The notes under the pieces: generated by a model
What the model saw: the letters and a program-made list of their open reading frames with translations, nothing else
The model's database searches: none
Told to the model about the DNA's origin: nothing
Shown here: positions 11,906 through 24,169 of the stretch, one piece after another
How positions within the stretch are numbered: position 1 is the first letter of the stretch
How the letters are laid out: the number at the start of each line of letters is the position of its first letter
From: Petrolisthes cinctipes
Lineage: Eukaryota; Arthropoda; Malacostraca; Decapoda; Porcellanidae
Assembly: GCA_033782935.1 (NCBI GenBank)
Contig: JAWQEG010001402.1
Location: 1 to 64,000, forward strand
Direction of reading: 5' to 3'
Length of the DNA: 64,000 bases
Position numbers and translations under genes: made by a program

Positions 11906-12037
11906 CCCAGAACTGTCATGTAATAGAGTTCACACTCAGGTGTAGTGTCTTGTATCAAACACATTTTACCACTTATAAGCCACATGAAATCTTACCATGA
12001 TGGCTGGATGTTACTGCATAAAGTGTGTCCTCACTTA

Positions 12038-12560
<523 letters not shown>

Positions 12561-12594
12561 TTATATGTATTGGTAAACTATTATCTGATGGTGT

Positions 12595-12990
12595 TGTAGT
12601 GGCCACATACGCACCTTGGCCACTCCTGGAGCTATTCTCTGTCCCCATGAATGACTCACCTGCCTACCTGCCGCCACACTGGGTAGCTACCCCACGTGAC
12701 CCACGCTACATCCGGGGACCTCATCTGACGATATATAAGGCCCCTGAGCGATGATTGGGTCACTTCACTTGACTTGGCTGCTGGACACACTACTGACTTC
12801 ACACACGAGTTCCGGTCAGAGGACCTGCCTAACCTGCCTACCTGCCGACCTGCCCCAAGATCCAGACACGCAGCATAGAACTCCCATTTCTGTGTAACCT
12901 CTGTACCAACCTCCCCATCTGTGTGACTCCCTGTGTCCAATAATAAACTATATCCTGTATTATAGAGTCTGTTCACCCCGATTTACCACA
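12595..12990 (+). repeat. 5' LTR of Gypsy element 1
   Basis: 396 bp, TGTAGTGGCC...TTTACCACA. A TATA-like box TATATAAG lies at 12732-12739 and an AATAAA signal at 12942-12947, the expected order for start and end of the genomic RNA. The other LTR differs at three sites (near positions 53, 265 and 319 of the LTR). Confidence 0.92.
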
Positions 12991-14175
12991 TTGGTGACCC
13001 CGGGACAGCTCTAGTAAAGTATACAGTGATATACCTTCCATGAAGTCTCGACACACATCCATTCTACTCCACCACTCCACCCCCCAGCCCATGTGTGACT
13101 CCTGACCACTCTCCAAGCTACAAAAACTACGCCACTCCACTCTCCACACCACGAGCTCCACCAAGCCACCCTCCACACCTTGTGTTGCCCCACTAACCAC
13201 GACACCTCCACCAGGAGACGAGGTATATTGTTTTTATTTCTACATACACAAACAAATTACACTATTCCCTCCCTGTGATTTATCGTATCCCCAGTGTTCT
13301 TCCCCCTCCACCACTTATAACGTAACGTTCCCCTTTTTACTACATTATTCACTTCCCACACAGTCGCGCTACTTAACATCTCCACACCTTCATCCACAAC
13401 CAATCACACACACACACACCACGCGCTCCACCGAGCCACGCTCCACATCGTGTGTACTCCACTGCTCCACTCACCACCTCTACGCCACTCCACGCCTGCA
13501 CGCCACAGACGACCACGCTTCCAGCACACAATACATGCCGCCCTCCAATTTTGTTTTAACGTAGCCCAATTTTTTTTTTCTGTCCCACTCAGTGTTTCCC
13601 TCCCAAAACCCACGTGCGCCCCTAGAGACCCATTTTTCACTGCCCCTAACCGCCACGTGCTTCCCCAACCCCCACAGTTTCACACACACCCTCAGGCGGC
13701 AGCAAAGGACCCACGACGGCTGTACTTCCTCCAAACAGGACGCCCTACACAACTTAAGTATCATCTTTATTCACTTTCTATGCTTTCCCTCAGTGATCCC
13801 TCCCCAGTGCTACTCTTCCCTATTTTTTTCCATATCTGTTGTAAGTATTAGTTGTTTGCACGGCCCATTGCCGCATGTTCTTTATAATATATGTGTTATA
13901 TTTATGTAACATTATCACAACTTCACCCTCACCCGCACACCTCACATTCACCCGCACACCTCACATTCACCCGCACACCTCACCCACGCTCGCCACAGCC
14001 TATCTACCCCCAAGGGAATTATACTGGCCTTTCTCCATAACTGTACCCCTTGCTCCGTCCGGTGTATATCCCTGTCCCCCATCGTGTTTTCCGTTTTCTG
14101 TCACTCCCGCTACCTCCCTGCCTACCTAACCAGCCACCCACTGTTCTACCTAACCACCCACTTCACACCGATAAC
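12991..14175 (+). promoter_or_regulatory. Leader with candidate primer-binding site
   Basis: Directly after the LTR comes TTGGTGACCCCGGGACAGC, a candidate tRNA primer-binding site; which tRNA would pair was not determined. The remaining ~1.1 kb leader is rich in C and A (CCACTCCACC-like runs) and contains only short open frames without recognisable domains. It may hold packaging signals; none was identified. Confidence 0.65.
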
Positions 14176-15285
14176 ATGGCCACCTCAGTCCCCGAGAACA
14201 TTATCTCAGAGTCACCTAACATGGTTCCCATTCATGCCACTACCTCAACAACACAGACCCCCCACGTCCCTCCTTACTCATCAAACGTACACTCGTGGTT
14301 CCGTCATATGGAGACGTTATGGTCTGCCTACACATACACAAGTGTGGAGAAATTTAACGCTGTCCTGCGAGCGCTACCTACAGAGGTATTTCATGATATT
14401 CCCTCGGAAATAGCCCAGCAGCGTTCTTATGAAACTCTGAAGGATTCCATGATAGCAACGCATGGTATGACGGAATCACAATACATGAGGGCCCTGGAAG
14501 ACGTCCAGCTGGAGGGGCGACGCCCGTCCTCCTTAAACAGAGACATACAACAGCTTAACGAGAAGGCGGGCAAGCCTTATTCAGAAGCTGCCCTGAGGAG
14601 ATTATTCACCAGGAAGCTATCACTGACAGTACAATTACACCTCCAGGCTCATCAAAACATACCACTTTTGGAATACGCCAGACTGGCCGACGCATTAACA
14701 GACATAACCACATCCAGTCTGGGCGAGTGCCAGCACTTCACCGCCAACATCACGAATCCACCTACATCCGCCACCTCACCAATAACGCTACCTCCACCAC
14801 CAATATCCACCCACCAATACAAAGACTTACAACAGACACAACACCTACAACAAACTCAATCTTATCAACCTGTACCAGCACCACTACCCAGCAGGACACT
14901 CACCCCACAACGCCAACACACCCTACCTCATCCACAATCAACACCATTGCAATACTACGATGACACCACCCCCCAATACACTCATCAACAACCTATTTTA
15001 CCACCTCAACAACAACTTCTTCCTTCCTCACAACAATATTACCCCACACCGCCACAAGACATTACCTCACTACCGCAAACCTACACACCTAGACAACAAC
15101 CGCCCACTCAACAACAACAGTATGCCCCACCTCCACGCAGACTACCGCCAGTGCAGCGCCAGCCTCCTATCACTCCCCAGCAACAGTGGCAACATAACCA
15201 GGTATGCGAATACCACCAGCGTTTTGGGTATTACGCACGAAATTGCCGCGCCCCATGTCAGTGGAATCATCAGGGAAACGAGTAA
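14176..15285 (+). CDS. gag: Gypsy element 1 Gag
   Basis: 369 codons from ATG 14176, chosen because it follows the leader and begins the conserved part; the frame is open further upstream without an ATG. The capsid-like region ([20 protein letters not shown], then LTRKL-type helices) spans about residues 35-180. A Gln/Pro/Thr-rich linker follows at ~185-340. The C-terminus carries the variant zinc motif [18 protein letters not shown], the CX2H...CX3C pattern common in arthropod Gypsy Gag proteins. It would form the virus-like particle and bind the RNA. It overlaps pol in the -1 frame. Confidence 0.88.
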   Translation: MATSVPENIISESPNMVPIHATTSTTQTPHVPPYSSNVHSWFRHMETLWSAYTYTSVEKFNAVLRALPTEVFHDIPSEIAQQRSYETLKDSMIATHGMTESQYMRALEDVQLEGRRPSSLNRDIQQLNEKAGKPYSEAALRRLFTRKLSLTVQLHLQAHQNIPLLEYARLADALTDITTSSLGECQHFTANITNPPTSATSPITLPPPPISTHQYKDLQQTQHLQQTQSYQPVPAPLPSRTLTPQRQHTLPHPQSTPLQYYDDTTPQYTHQQPILPPQQQLLPSSQQYYPTPPQDITSLPQTYTPRQQPPTQQQQYAPPPRRLPPVQRQPPITPQQQWQHNQVCEYHQRFGYYARNCRAPCQWNHQGNE

Positions 15286-15320
15286 GGCGGTCGCAACACA
15301 GTGCCCATAACGCGACCACC
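15273..15320 (+). promoter_or_regulatory. -1 ribosomal frameshift signal between gag and pol
   Basis: The heptamer G GGA AAC lies at 15273-15279 in the correct frame (codons GGA, AAC), just before the gag stop TAA at 15283-15285. Slipping back one base reads GGG AAA and enters pol. Six bases downstream a hairpin can form: GGTCGC (15289-15294) pairs with GCGACC (15312-15317), extended by GG/CC (15286-15287 with 15319-15320) across one mismatch, loop 17 nt. Heptamer, spacer and stem match the known architecture of such signals; activity is inferred. Confidence 0.85.
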
Positions 15321-18300
15321 CGCATTTTTTATAACCGCGCAGGGCCCCCTAATAATTTCTCTACGCCACATCAAGACACCACGCCCGACTCAAACCCCAA
15401 CACAGCTGCCAATCTTGCCGCAACTACACTATCACCCTCATTACCGCATCCACTTGGCAACATTCCAAAGCTCCACCACACCGCTCGCACTCTAATGTGG
15501 GTGGAAGACCTCGAGTCAGGGGATATTTTCCTAGTAGACTCAGGTTCAGAAGTGAGTGTTGTCCCGCCCAGTGAAAAGAATAAGAGATGCCAAAATACTA
15601 CTGCCTACGACCTACTCGCAGCTAACAAATCACCTATCGCTACGTATGGCACCAGGAGCAGGGGAATAACTCTCATGAAACAGGAGTATGTAGTGTGGCC
15701 TTTTATTGTGGCGGATGTCCAGGCACCAATCCTCGGTCTTGATTTTTTGACGGCGCATGATTTATTGATAGATGCTAAGAGACACCGACTGATTCACCAA
15801 CCCACGGGAGTCATCATTCCCACCAAACACTGTCAACACACTTCTCCCACAATAACACACATCTCACACTCCACTAATTACGATCATATCATGCAAGAAT
15901 TTCCTCAACTTCGTTCCACAGATAACTCTACTCACGTCACAGACCCAGGGATCCGTCATACAATCACAACGACGGGCCCCCCCGTGTTTGCTAAACCCCG
16001 GAGGATGCCCCCAGAACGCCTCGAAGCTGCCAAGAGGGAATTCCAGGTGATGCAGCAGCAGGGGGTGATCAGACAATCTGACAGTGCCTGGGCATCTCCT
16101 CTACACATGGTCCCCAAACAACAGGAAGGAGAGTGGAGAGCATGTGGAGACTATAGGGCTCTTAATGCTGTCACCATCCCCGACAGGTACCCTATCCCGC
16201 ACATTCTTGACTTCCATTCCAAGCTGCAAGGATGTGAGGTTTTCTCGAAAATTGACCTGGTACGTGCTTTCCACCAAATCCCGGTGGCGGAGGACGATAT
16301 CAAGAAAACCGCCATTACCACACCATTTGGGTTATGGGAATACCCATTCATGAACTTTGGATTACGCAATGCTGCACAAACTTTCCAGAGATTCATGGAT
16401 AAGGTGCTGCGAGGACTAGACTATTGTGTTGTCTATATAGACGATATACTGATCGCATCCCATACCCACAGTCAACACCAGCAGCACCTGAGGGAAATCT
16501 TTTCTCGCCTACAGCAACACGGTTTGAAAATCCACCCTTCCAAGTGTGTCATTGGGGCTGATCATCTGGATTTTCTAGGCCACCAAGTTACACCCCAGGG
16601 AATAACCCCATTACCGCAGAAAGTGGAGGCAGTGAGAGAATTCCCCCTACCTACGACAGCCAGGAAACTAAGAGAATTCCTGGGCGTGGTCAATTATTAC
16701 CACCGGTTTATCCCTCATGCCGCTACAGCCCTGGCGCCGCTCCACAAACTCTTGAAGGGGCTCACCAAAAATTCCCAGAAGAAACTTATATGGACAACGG
16801 CAGCTGAGTTAGCATTCACAGGTATTAAGACCAAGCTTGCTGACACTACACTACTAGCATATCCCACACCTCACGCACCCACATCTATTTACACAGACGC
16901 CTCAGACGACGCTATCGGAGCAGTTCTGCAACAGGAAGTGGACGGCATACTCAAACCAATTGCCTTCTACAGTAAACGTCTGGAACCACCACAACGTAAA
17001 TACAGCGCCTTTGATAAAGAGCTGGTGGCAATTTACGAGTCTGTAAAACACTTTCGTCATTTCCTTGAAGGCAGAACGTTTCACATCCGCACAGACCACA
17101 AGCCTCTTACCACAGCCATGCAGCAGCTGGGTACCAACAGGTCTCCACGGGTTACACGTCACCTAGCGTTCGTCTCTGAATTTACTACCGATATTCGCCA
17201 CGTCCGAGGAGAAGACAACGCTGTGGCAGACGCTCTATCAAGATCTCCACCAACACAAACAATCGTCGCCACCATTCAACACATCCCGCCTCTGGATTTT
17301 CCTGCAATTGCAATAGCGCAACAGTCTGACTCACACCTGCAAAACCTCTTAACAGGCGACACGGGATTACGCCTGGAATTCCTGACAGCCCCAGACGATA
17401 CCACTAAGCTCTGGTGCAACACATCCTGCGGCACACCACGCCCCTACATACCGCCACAGTTCAGAGAGGTAGTGTGCTCGCACTATCACTCACTCAACCA
17501 CCCAGGGATTGCAGGGACACAGCGACTGGTGAGCCGTCGTGCAGTATGGCCCAGTATGAAGAAGGAAATTAAGGAGTGGGTTACATCATGCCTCCCCTGT
17601 CAACGTGCTAAAGTTGGTCGTCATACCCGCTCACCCCTCCACGAGTTCACAGTCCCTACCGCCAGATTCCACACAGTACATGTAGATATTGTGGGCCCAT
17701 TGCCAGCATCACGAGGGGCACGATATCTGCTCACGTGTGTAGACAGGACGACTCGTTGGTGTACCGCTACCCCTATGAGTGACATAACGGCGGAAGGTTC
17801 AGCCCGCCACTTCCTCAGCGACTGGGTCGCCAACTTCGGCCCACCCGCTATCATTGTCACAGACCAAGGTACCCAATTTGAGTCGAGGGTATGGCAGGAC
17901 ATGCTTAATGTCCTGGGAACGAAACGGCAACGAACAACTGCCTACCACCCTTGTAGTAACGGGATGGTGGAGCGTTTCCACCGACGCTTGAAAGATGCTT
18001 TCCGTGCCCTTCAACATGATCAATGGACTGACACTCTTCCGCTCATACTCCTAACCATTCGTACGACCATGAAAGAAGACCTGCACCATTCCCCAGCAGA
18101 ACTGGTGTTCGGAGAAGACCTTCGTCTCCCTGGCCAGATGACCGCACCTAATGTAGACACATCCAACCTCTCATTTCTACCAACACTCAAGCGCGCCATC
18201 GCTAATGCGACACCTACCCCTACACGACATCATACCAGGCCCATTTACATACCACCCGGACTACACACTCAACCTACACTATTATTGAGGACAGATGCAC

Positions 18301-19337
18301 ACCGGACACCCCTTCAACAGAGATACACCAGACCTCATCCTGTGCTCTCCAGGGCAGACACAACAGTTACACTAGGGATAAATAATAGGCCGTACGTCAC
18401 GTCTTGGGAGAGAGTCAAACCAGCACACACTACACCCTACACACACCCTACACTACACCCAACTCACCGTCCACCACTCCTACCTACACCACCGCACGTT
18501 GTATCAGCCTCGCACGTACACCCTCAACACACGGCACCATCATACCACACCTCACATCACCAACACATAATACCATCATACTCCACTATCACCATTCCAC
18601 CCCCACGGTCTCATTCTCACGCTCACACACCATATCCTCCCATTCACAAGCCTTCACAACCTGCCCCACCTGACACGCCATCACACACCCACTCCACTCG
18701 CCAACACTCACCACCTGACACTCACGACACCCCAGATTATCACTCACCTTCAGCTGCCATCACCTCACCACCTCATACCCCCCCTCGCCCTCCTTCGGTG
18801 CCTGAACCCTCACCACTGGACCCACCTGAGATTCATCCTTCTCCTAATATTTCGCCTCCACCGGTAACCCCATCTACTCCCAAACACCCCCCCTCACCCG
18901 ACCAGGACGTACCCATAATCCATCCTGCACCACCTACACCCCCACCCCTACCTACTCCTCCCCCACGAGAACCTGTTTCACCTACACCACCACCCATATT
19001 CGCCCCTAACCCCATACCTGATCCTGAACGTAATGAATCTGTATGTGTAATCCCTCTTATTCACCCTCAGCACCAGCCGCCTATAATCCAGGTTATACCT
19101 GCCACACCCACTCGGCCTGCCAGCCCCCACGGCAGACCACAGACACCTGTACGTCCAGCCACACCCCCCTCACCACAACAAACGCTACGGGAGGACGAAA
19201 CAGGCCTGATTCCTGAAGGCTTCACCACACGCTCTGGGCGCACTATTAAGCGGCCACATAAATATATTTCCATGCTAAACAACACAAACATGCACCTACT
19301 CTACAACCAGCCTCACACATCTTATGCTTACTACTAA
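15280..19337 (+). CDS. pol: Gypsy element 1 Pol (protease, RT, RNase H, integrase)
   Basis: About 1350 codons, reached from gag by the -1 shift and ending at TAA 19335-19337. Protease: [10 protein letters not shown] (~15535) and [37 protein letters not shown] (~16437). RNase [17 protein letters not shown]-type [14 protein letters not shown]. Integrase: HHCC zinc unit (H...H, CLPCQRAK, ~17490-17610), then D (HVDIVG), D (VTDQGTQF) and E (GMVERFHR), all present. After the integrase comes a ~300-residue tail rich in Pro, His, Thr and Ser, ending with [10 protein letters not shown]. No internal stop or shift is seen. Confidence 0.92.
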
Positions 19338-19630
19338 AGACACACACTTGCCTTTCTTGACCATATGACAATCCACACTTCACACGTAAATTATTGTACA
19401 ACACGTCAATTCAGCATGGCTCAGGAATTTTTGTCGAAGTGTCTCATATTCTTATATTATTGTATATATATTGCCCATTTTTTAGTATTATTTTACGTGT
19501 ATTTGCATTGTCCATTATATGTGTGTTGATATATATATATATTTTTTTTTTTTTTCTCCTTTTTTTTTTTTTTTTCATGTATTGGTTTTTATATGTGTCT
19601 TCCTTCCCCCAGTCTGTTGCTTAACATTTC

Positions 19631-19649
19631 TGGGGGGAGGGGGGGGTAA
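19631..19649 (+). promoter_or_regulatory. Polypurine tract of Gypsy element 1
   Basis: TGGGGGGAGGGGGGGTAA immediately before the 3' LTR, the expected primer site for plus-strand DNA synthesis. Confidence 0.8.
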
Positions 19650-20045
19650 TGTAGTGGCCACATACGCACCTTGGCCACTCCTGGAGCTATTCTCTGTCCC
19701 CATTAATGACTCACCTGCCTACCTGCCGCCACACTGGGTAGCTACCCCACGTGACCCACGCTACATCCGGGGACCTCATCTGACGATATATAAGGCCCCT
19801 GAGCGATGATTGGGTCACTTCACTTGACTTGGCTGCTGGACACACTACTGACTTCACACACGAGTTCCGGTCAGAGGACCTGCCTAACCTGCCTACCTGC
19901 CGACCTGCCCCAAGCTCCAGACACGCAGCATAGAACTCCCATTTCTGTGTAACCTCTGTACCAACCTCCCCGTCTGTGTGACTCCCTGTGTCCAATAATA
20001 AACTATATCCTGTATTATAGAGTCTGTTCACCCCGATTTACCACA
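19650..20045 (+). repeat. 3' LTR of Gypsy element 1
   Basis: 396 bp, same ends as the 5' LTR, followed by GTGT of the target duplication. Confidence 0.92.
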
Positions 20046-20460
20046 GTGTCACTGACAGATCAGGGCGGACGTAGGGTTAATTATTATTACAACACATATA
20101 ATTAAATACTGAAGCTTTATTTCATGTGAGACAAACTGGTTTTGGTACTGATGCAGTATTCGAAAATCGTGTTTCTCACATGAATGAATGTATCATTATT
20201 TGGATATATGTGTTGTAATATCGTTGTTGTAATATGTCCATAATGTTTATAACATGTTACTCATTATCAATATAATACGTTTACTTACATGATATTTATT
20301 AGAGAAAAGATAAACCTGCATATTGACAAATTATAATTGGGTTTGTTTCATCCGAGCAGACGACTGAATTTCGGTTCAATTCATAGCTGCCACTGTTACC
20401 AGATACAACACCAGCATATTGGTGGATGAGGTGGCCTCGAGTCATCAGTGCACAACTGTA

Positions 20461-20639
20461 CACTCGCGGTCAGAAATTGTGTCCTAATCCTTTGGCACGA
20501 TGAATCGCAACTAATCCAGCTTTGTTGATTCGAACTACTTTGTGTTGTAGGGAGACGCACAGTTGTTCGAACCTTTAAAGCTAGACTGTTTGAAATTCAT
20601 TTTGACAGGGGATCGGGACACAATTTCTGACCGCTAGTG
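20461..20639. mobile_element. Tc1/mariner-type MITE, 179 bp
   Basis: Inverted ends CACTCGCGGTCAGAAATTGT and its complement with one mismatch (26 of 27 bases over the outer part, counting the flank). TA duplications at 20459-20460 and 20640-20641. Non-coding. Confidence 0.85.
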
Positions 20640-20825
20640 TACATAGAGTACAGCTGCATGACAAAAGCGTTCCTACAGCCACGTGGACAATGTAACATCT
20701 TCGTCATGACGGACACCTTTGGCTCTAATACAGCATCTGACTGCTTGTACCCATTTCATACGAATGAAACACACCACTCCTGAATTCCAACAAAGCATTG
20801 CTATCCCGTCAAGCACTGGCGTTAT

Positions 20826-21770
20826 TTTTTTTTTTTTTTTTTTTTTTTCCTGGCCTATCGACCTTGGTGTTGGTCATTAAGGCCTTTATTTTATTTTATT
20901 TTATTTATTTTTATTTTATTTTATTTTTTGAAATTTACTTGTTATTTTATTTATTTATTATTATTTTAAATTGAACTTCTTGCATATTATTTTATGCATT
21001 TATTTTTATTTTTATTATTATTATTATTATTATTATAACTATTTCTATTACATTTAAACTTAAAATTATACTTATATACTAATTGTTTTTCTTTTCTTTT
21101 TGTAACTATATACAAAATTGTACATCCTAGCTAATAAACTAATCTATGTGCCTACTCAACCAATAGCTAACTAGACTAATACCTGTTCCAGCCAATCGCT
21201 AAACCTAGACAGACAAATCGCTAAACCTACTTTAGACAATCGCTAAACCTAGCTAATACATCATAATATACAATATATACAACACATAATTTATAACATT
21301 CATAATAGAAAAATAGACATACAAAATGGTAACAACAATAGTAATAAAAAGTCACATCACTCTGATCAGTTCGGTCTCCCTCAAGAAAGTCATCAATTTA
21401 TCAGTCACACCACCATCCCCATCACCTAAGAGAGCTGAGAGTGTGAAGGGGACTTTTACTGCATCGCAGTAACTTATGAGGGAAGCACGTTCCCCCACAA
21501 ATCGCTGACAATGCAGGATGATATGACTGATAGATAACACCGCATTGCAGGTGTTACAATGCGGTGGAAAACGTTTGTCTATATATGGTTCTAGGTGTGT
21601 TATCCTGGTGCAGTTGGTTCGCACTCTTGCGAGGATTCTTTCTTCTAAGCGGTTGGGCCGGTTGGCAGTGGCCCAATTACCCAGTTGAGGCTTGATGGTA
21701 GAGATGTTTAGTCTGGTCCACTGACCTTGCCACAGAAGATTAATTGACTTCTTTCCGAGGGATAGACACG
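20826..21770 (-). mobile_element. 5'-truncated Jockey-type LINE with poly-A tail
   Basis: An 11-bp direct repeat ACTGGCGTTAT flanks it (20815-20825 and 21771-21781). On the minus strand it ends in a poly-A tail (T run at 20826-20848), preceded by an A/T-rich 3' UTR with TTTTA and TTA microsatellites (20880-21035). Only the extreme C-terminus of ORF2 remains. Confidence 0.85.
21352..21762 (-). pseudogene. LINE ORF2 C-terminal fragment
   Basis: Minus-strand frame from ~21762: SINLLWQGQWTRLNISTIKP, then ILARVRTNCTRITHLEPYI and HCNTCNAVLSISHIILHC. The last part is the CX2C...H...C motif that follows RNase H in Jockey-superfamily ORF2 proteins. There is no RT or catalytic RNase H core. The frame is uninterrupted in what is left, consistent with truncation during insertion and not long decay. 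Confidence 0.8.
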
Positions 21771-22095
21771 ACTGGCGTTATCGTACACAACTCTACCATA
21801 TATATATCCTCGCTGATATTGTGAACGTGTTGTATTTTCGAACAAAGTTTCGAGATCAGAGAGAGAGAGAGAGAGTAGAGTGGGGTAGAGAAAGAAGGGG
21901 ATGGGTGGAGCCTGTTGACTGACGTGGTATATACCATGGAGGTATAATATAAAGGAGGCGGCATGACGTCACAAAGGTGAAGCCAACTCGCTATTGGTCG
22001 GCTGTCTCCCCTACCCCCCATTGACTCAAAACAAACCTCAGCTGATCACGTCGGAACATCAACATCACCAACATTCTTTGCCATTTTTTGTAATA

Positions 22096-22308
22096 ATGCT
22101 GGCGTGTTCAGCATATGGGTGTACCCAGAGAGACAGGAGTCTTTCTTCTACATTTCATAGGTATGTTAAGAAAGTCATACAGAAAAATATACGACAGAAA
22201 TGGACAAATCAACGAAGTGAAATTCATCACCTGCCTCACACCATGACACCCATGTCCTGTAGAATATTGATACTGTACACAAAAACTGCAAAGCCAAGGC
22301 TATTATAG
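22096..22308 (+). pseudogene. THAP-like zinc-finger open frame, partial
   Basis: ATG at 22096 gives MLACSAYGCTQRDRSLSSTF followed by HRY and a basic stretch with KNIRQKW. This start resembles a THAP domain (Cys near the N-terminus, YGC, Arg, Ser-F-H-x-F), a DNA-binding domain found in P-element and Kolobok transposases and in host proteins. The expected second C..H pair and the AVPTIF-type end are not seen, and the frame stops after 71 residues. A GTATGT splice donor after FHR (~22159) would be an alternative end of a first exon. A TATA-like box (TATAATATAAAGG, ~21946) and TGACGTCA lie upstream. Confidence 0.45.
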
Positions 22309-22814
22309 TGTTGTGATATTAACTGTTAATGTATAACCTCACGTATATATGGCATTGACAGGGTTATAAAAGATAAACTGGCTCCATGGGGTGACCTACT
22401 TGTGCCCAACTTAGGGTTGGCCTGTAGGATAACTCGAGTGTTGAGAGATTGTATTATGAATGTTTTAGCATATTTCATAATGTTTTAAAGATATTAAATT
22501 TATAACTGTGTTTACTACGTAGACTATTTGGTTGTTGAGAATTTAGGTCTAAGTTATAGTGCCGTAGTCTCAGTTAAGCCAATGTGCCAAAAGAGTTTTT
22601 ATAATAGTAAAATTACGGCCTGGGACTGATGATTAAAATAATGTTTTTGTGTGAATCAGAGTGAACTGGAACTGAGTAAGTGATGACACACTTTATGCAG
22701 TAACATCCAGCCATCATGGTAAGATTTCATGTGGCTTATAAGTGGTAAAATGTGTTTGATACAAGACACTACACCTGAGTGTGAACTCTATTACATGACA
22801 GTTCTGGGTGTTAC

Positions 22815-23180
22815 ACTACACATCTCTTCACCATAATATACACATCTTCACTACAGATCACATATCTGCAGTACCATATACACATCTTCACTCACTACCC
22901 TATACACATCTTCAGTACACTATACACATCTTCACTACACACCACACCTACACTACACATCACGCATCTTCACTACACTATACACATCACAACACACCAC
23001 ATCTTCACTTCACTATGTAAATCCTTAGTACCCTATACATATCTTCACTACATTATACACATCTTCACTACACTATGTAGGCTACATTTTCACTGCACAT
23101 CACACATTTCACAGCACACCATACATCTTCACTACACTATACACATCTTCACTTCACTATACACATCTTACTATATATCA
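22815..23180. repeat. Minisatellite, inverted counterpart of 11540-11905
   Basis: Irregular copies of TATACACATCTTCACTAC. Some units differ in number from the left-arm array, as expected for replication slippage after duplication. Confidence 0.8.
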
Positions 23181-23273
23181 TCATATTTATATACTGTACT
23201 TAAAGAGTGACATAAGGCCTTCCAGAGTCTCATACTAGAACTCTTTATATAATTAATTTTATTTGCATTTGTA

Positions 23274-23489
23274 CAGTTGCCCACACATGAAACTGGTATG
23301 GCTCGTTACTTGTGAGGTGGCTACAACGAAAGGAAATTTAAGTGAAAAAAGATGTAGTTTGTTGACAGGCAGATAGTAAAATATTATTATTATCTGCTTA
23401 TCAACAAACTATAACTTTTTCTCACTTTCCTTCCTGTTGTATTTATCTCGCAAGTAGCGAGGCATACTAGATTCATGTATGGGCAACTG
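23274..23489. mobile_element. Tc1/mariner-type MITE, second copy in right arm
   Basis: Same 216-bp element as at 11224-11439, inverted with the arm, with TA at 23272-23273 and 23490-23491. Confidence 0.8.
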
Positions 23490-24169
23490 TACTTGTTCTT
23501 ATTTCTCTGTAACCTTATAATACTGTCTGTGGGTTGGTGTGTATGCTATGACCTTCTCTTTAACTATACTTTTTGCATAAAATAAACTATTCATTCATTA
23601 ATTCATTCATTCTTTCATTCATACTCCTAGGAAAAGTTTGCGAGAAGAGGTAATGCTCTAGGGAACAGCGGTATTTAATGGGTTTAAGTACTTTTGATAA
23701 TATACAGCATTGGATAATTTTATGCAGTTATCATATATGGAACAAATTCAAGTCTCTTTCTGTCTCTAATTATAGTTAATATGAGAAAAATAAGAGCATA
23801 ATTATAGTGGGTTTATAGCGGCCGGGGCAATGTTTTGAGTCACACATAGTAGGGTAATAGGCTCTGCCCCTGGCTTCACTTTGGGTGTACAGGACGACCG
23901 GCTCATGCCGCCTCCTCTATATTATACCTCCATGGGACTGATACGTCACACTATGATCGTTCGTATCCCAGTGTTAAATTGCATAAAAATGACGCACTTC
24001 TCGGGGACAAGTGCCTTAATTATTCACTTTTGGTAATCCATTATAGTGCCAAAAATTAGCGGAAGGTGTGAAATAACCTGTGGCAAAACATCATACTGAT
24101 CCAACATTTAATTACAGAGGTATTCCCGAAAAACAGTACGACACGGGCGGCGGGCCCTGAAAGCGTTAG

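Larger units (their letters stand above)
9918..12041 (+). repeat. Left arm of a ~2.1-kb inverted repeat, TA-flanked
   Basis: The reverse complement of this segment recurs at 22673-24902. In the block 11030-11135 only about one base in 110 differs from the other arm. The outer end starts CAGTCGGATACCATAGTTTC next to TA (9916-9917). The inner end is at ...TCACTTACTCA just before the TA array. Differences are mainly indels: this arm alone carries the foldback element at 9967-10495, has a short version (~115 bp) of the element at 24170-24850, and lacks ~60 bp present near 23815-23872. Confidence 0.85.
12595..20045 (+). mobile_element. Gypsy/Ty3-type LTR retrotransposon, complete and young
   Basis: Two 396-bp LTRs (12595-12990, 19650-20045) begin with TG and end with CA. 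They differ at three positions by my count, about 0.8%. A 4-bp target duplication GTGT is at 12591-12594 and 20046-20049. Inside are a primer-binding candidate, a long leader, gag, a -1 frameshift signal, pol in the order protease-RT-RNase H-integrase, and a G-rich polypurine tract. Gag and pol frames are intact, so the element could have been active recently. The zinc motif in gag and the frameshift layout resemble mag-like Gypsy elements; the clade is inference. Confidence 0.92.

Noticed and set aside
11691..11906. Thr/His-rich frames here and at 22808-23020
   Set aside because: Minisatellite translation in the two arms.
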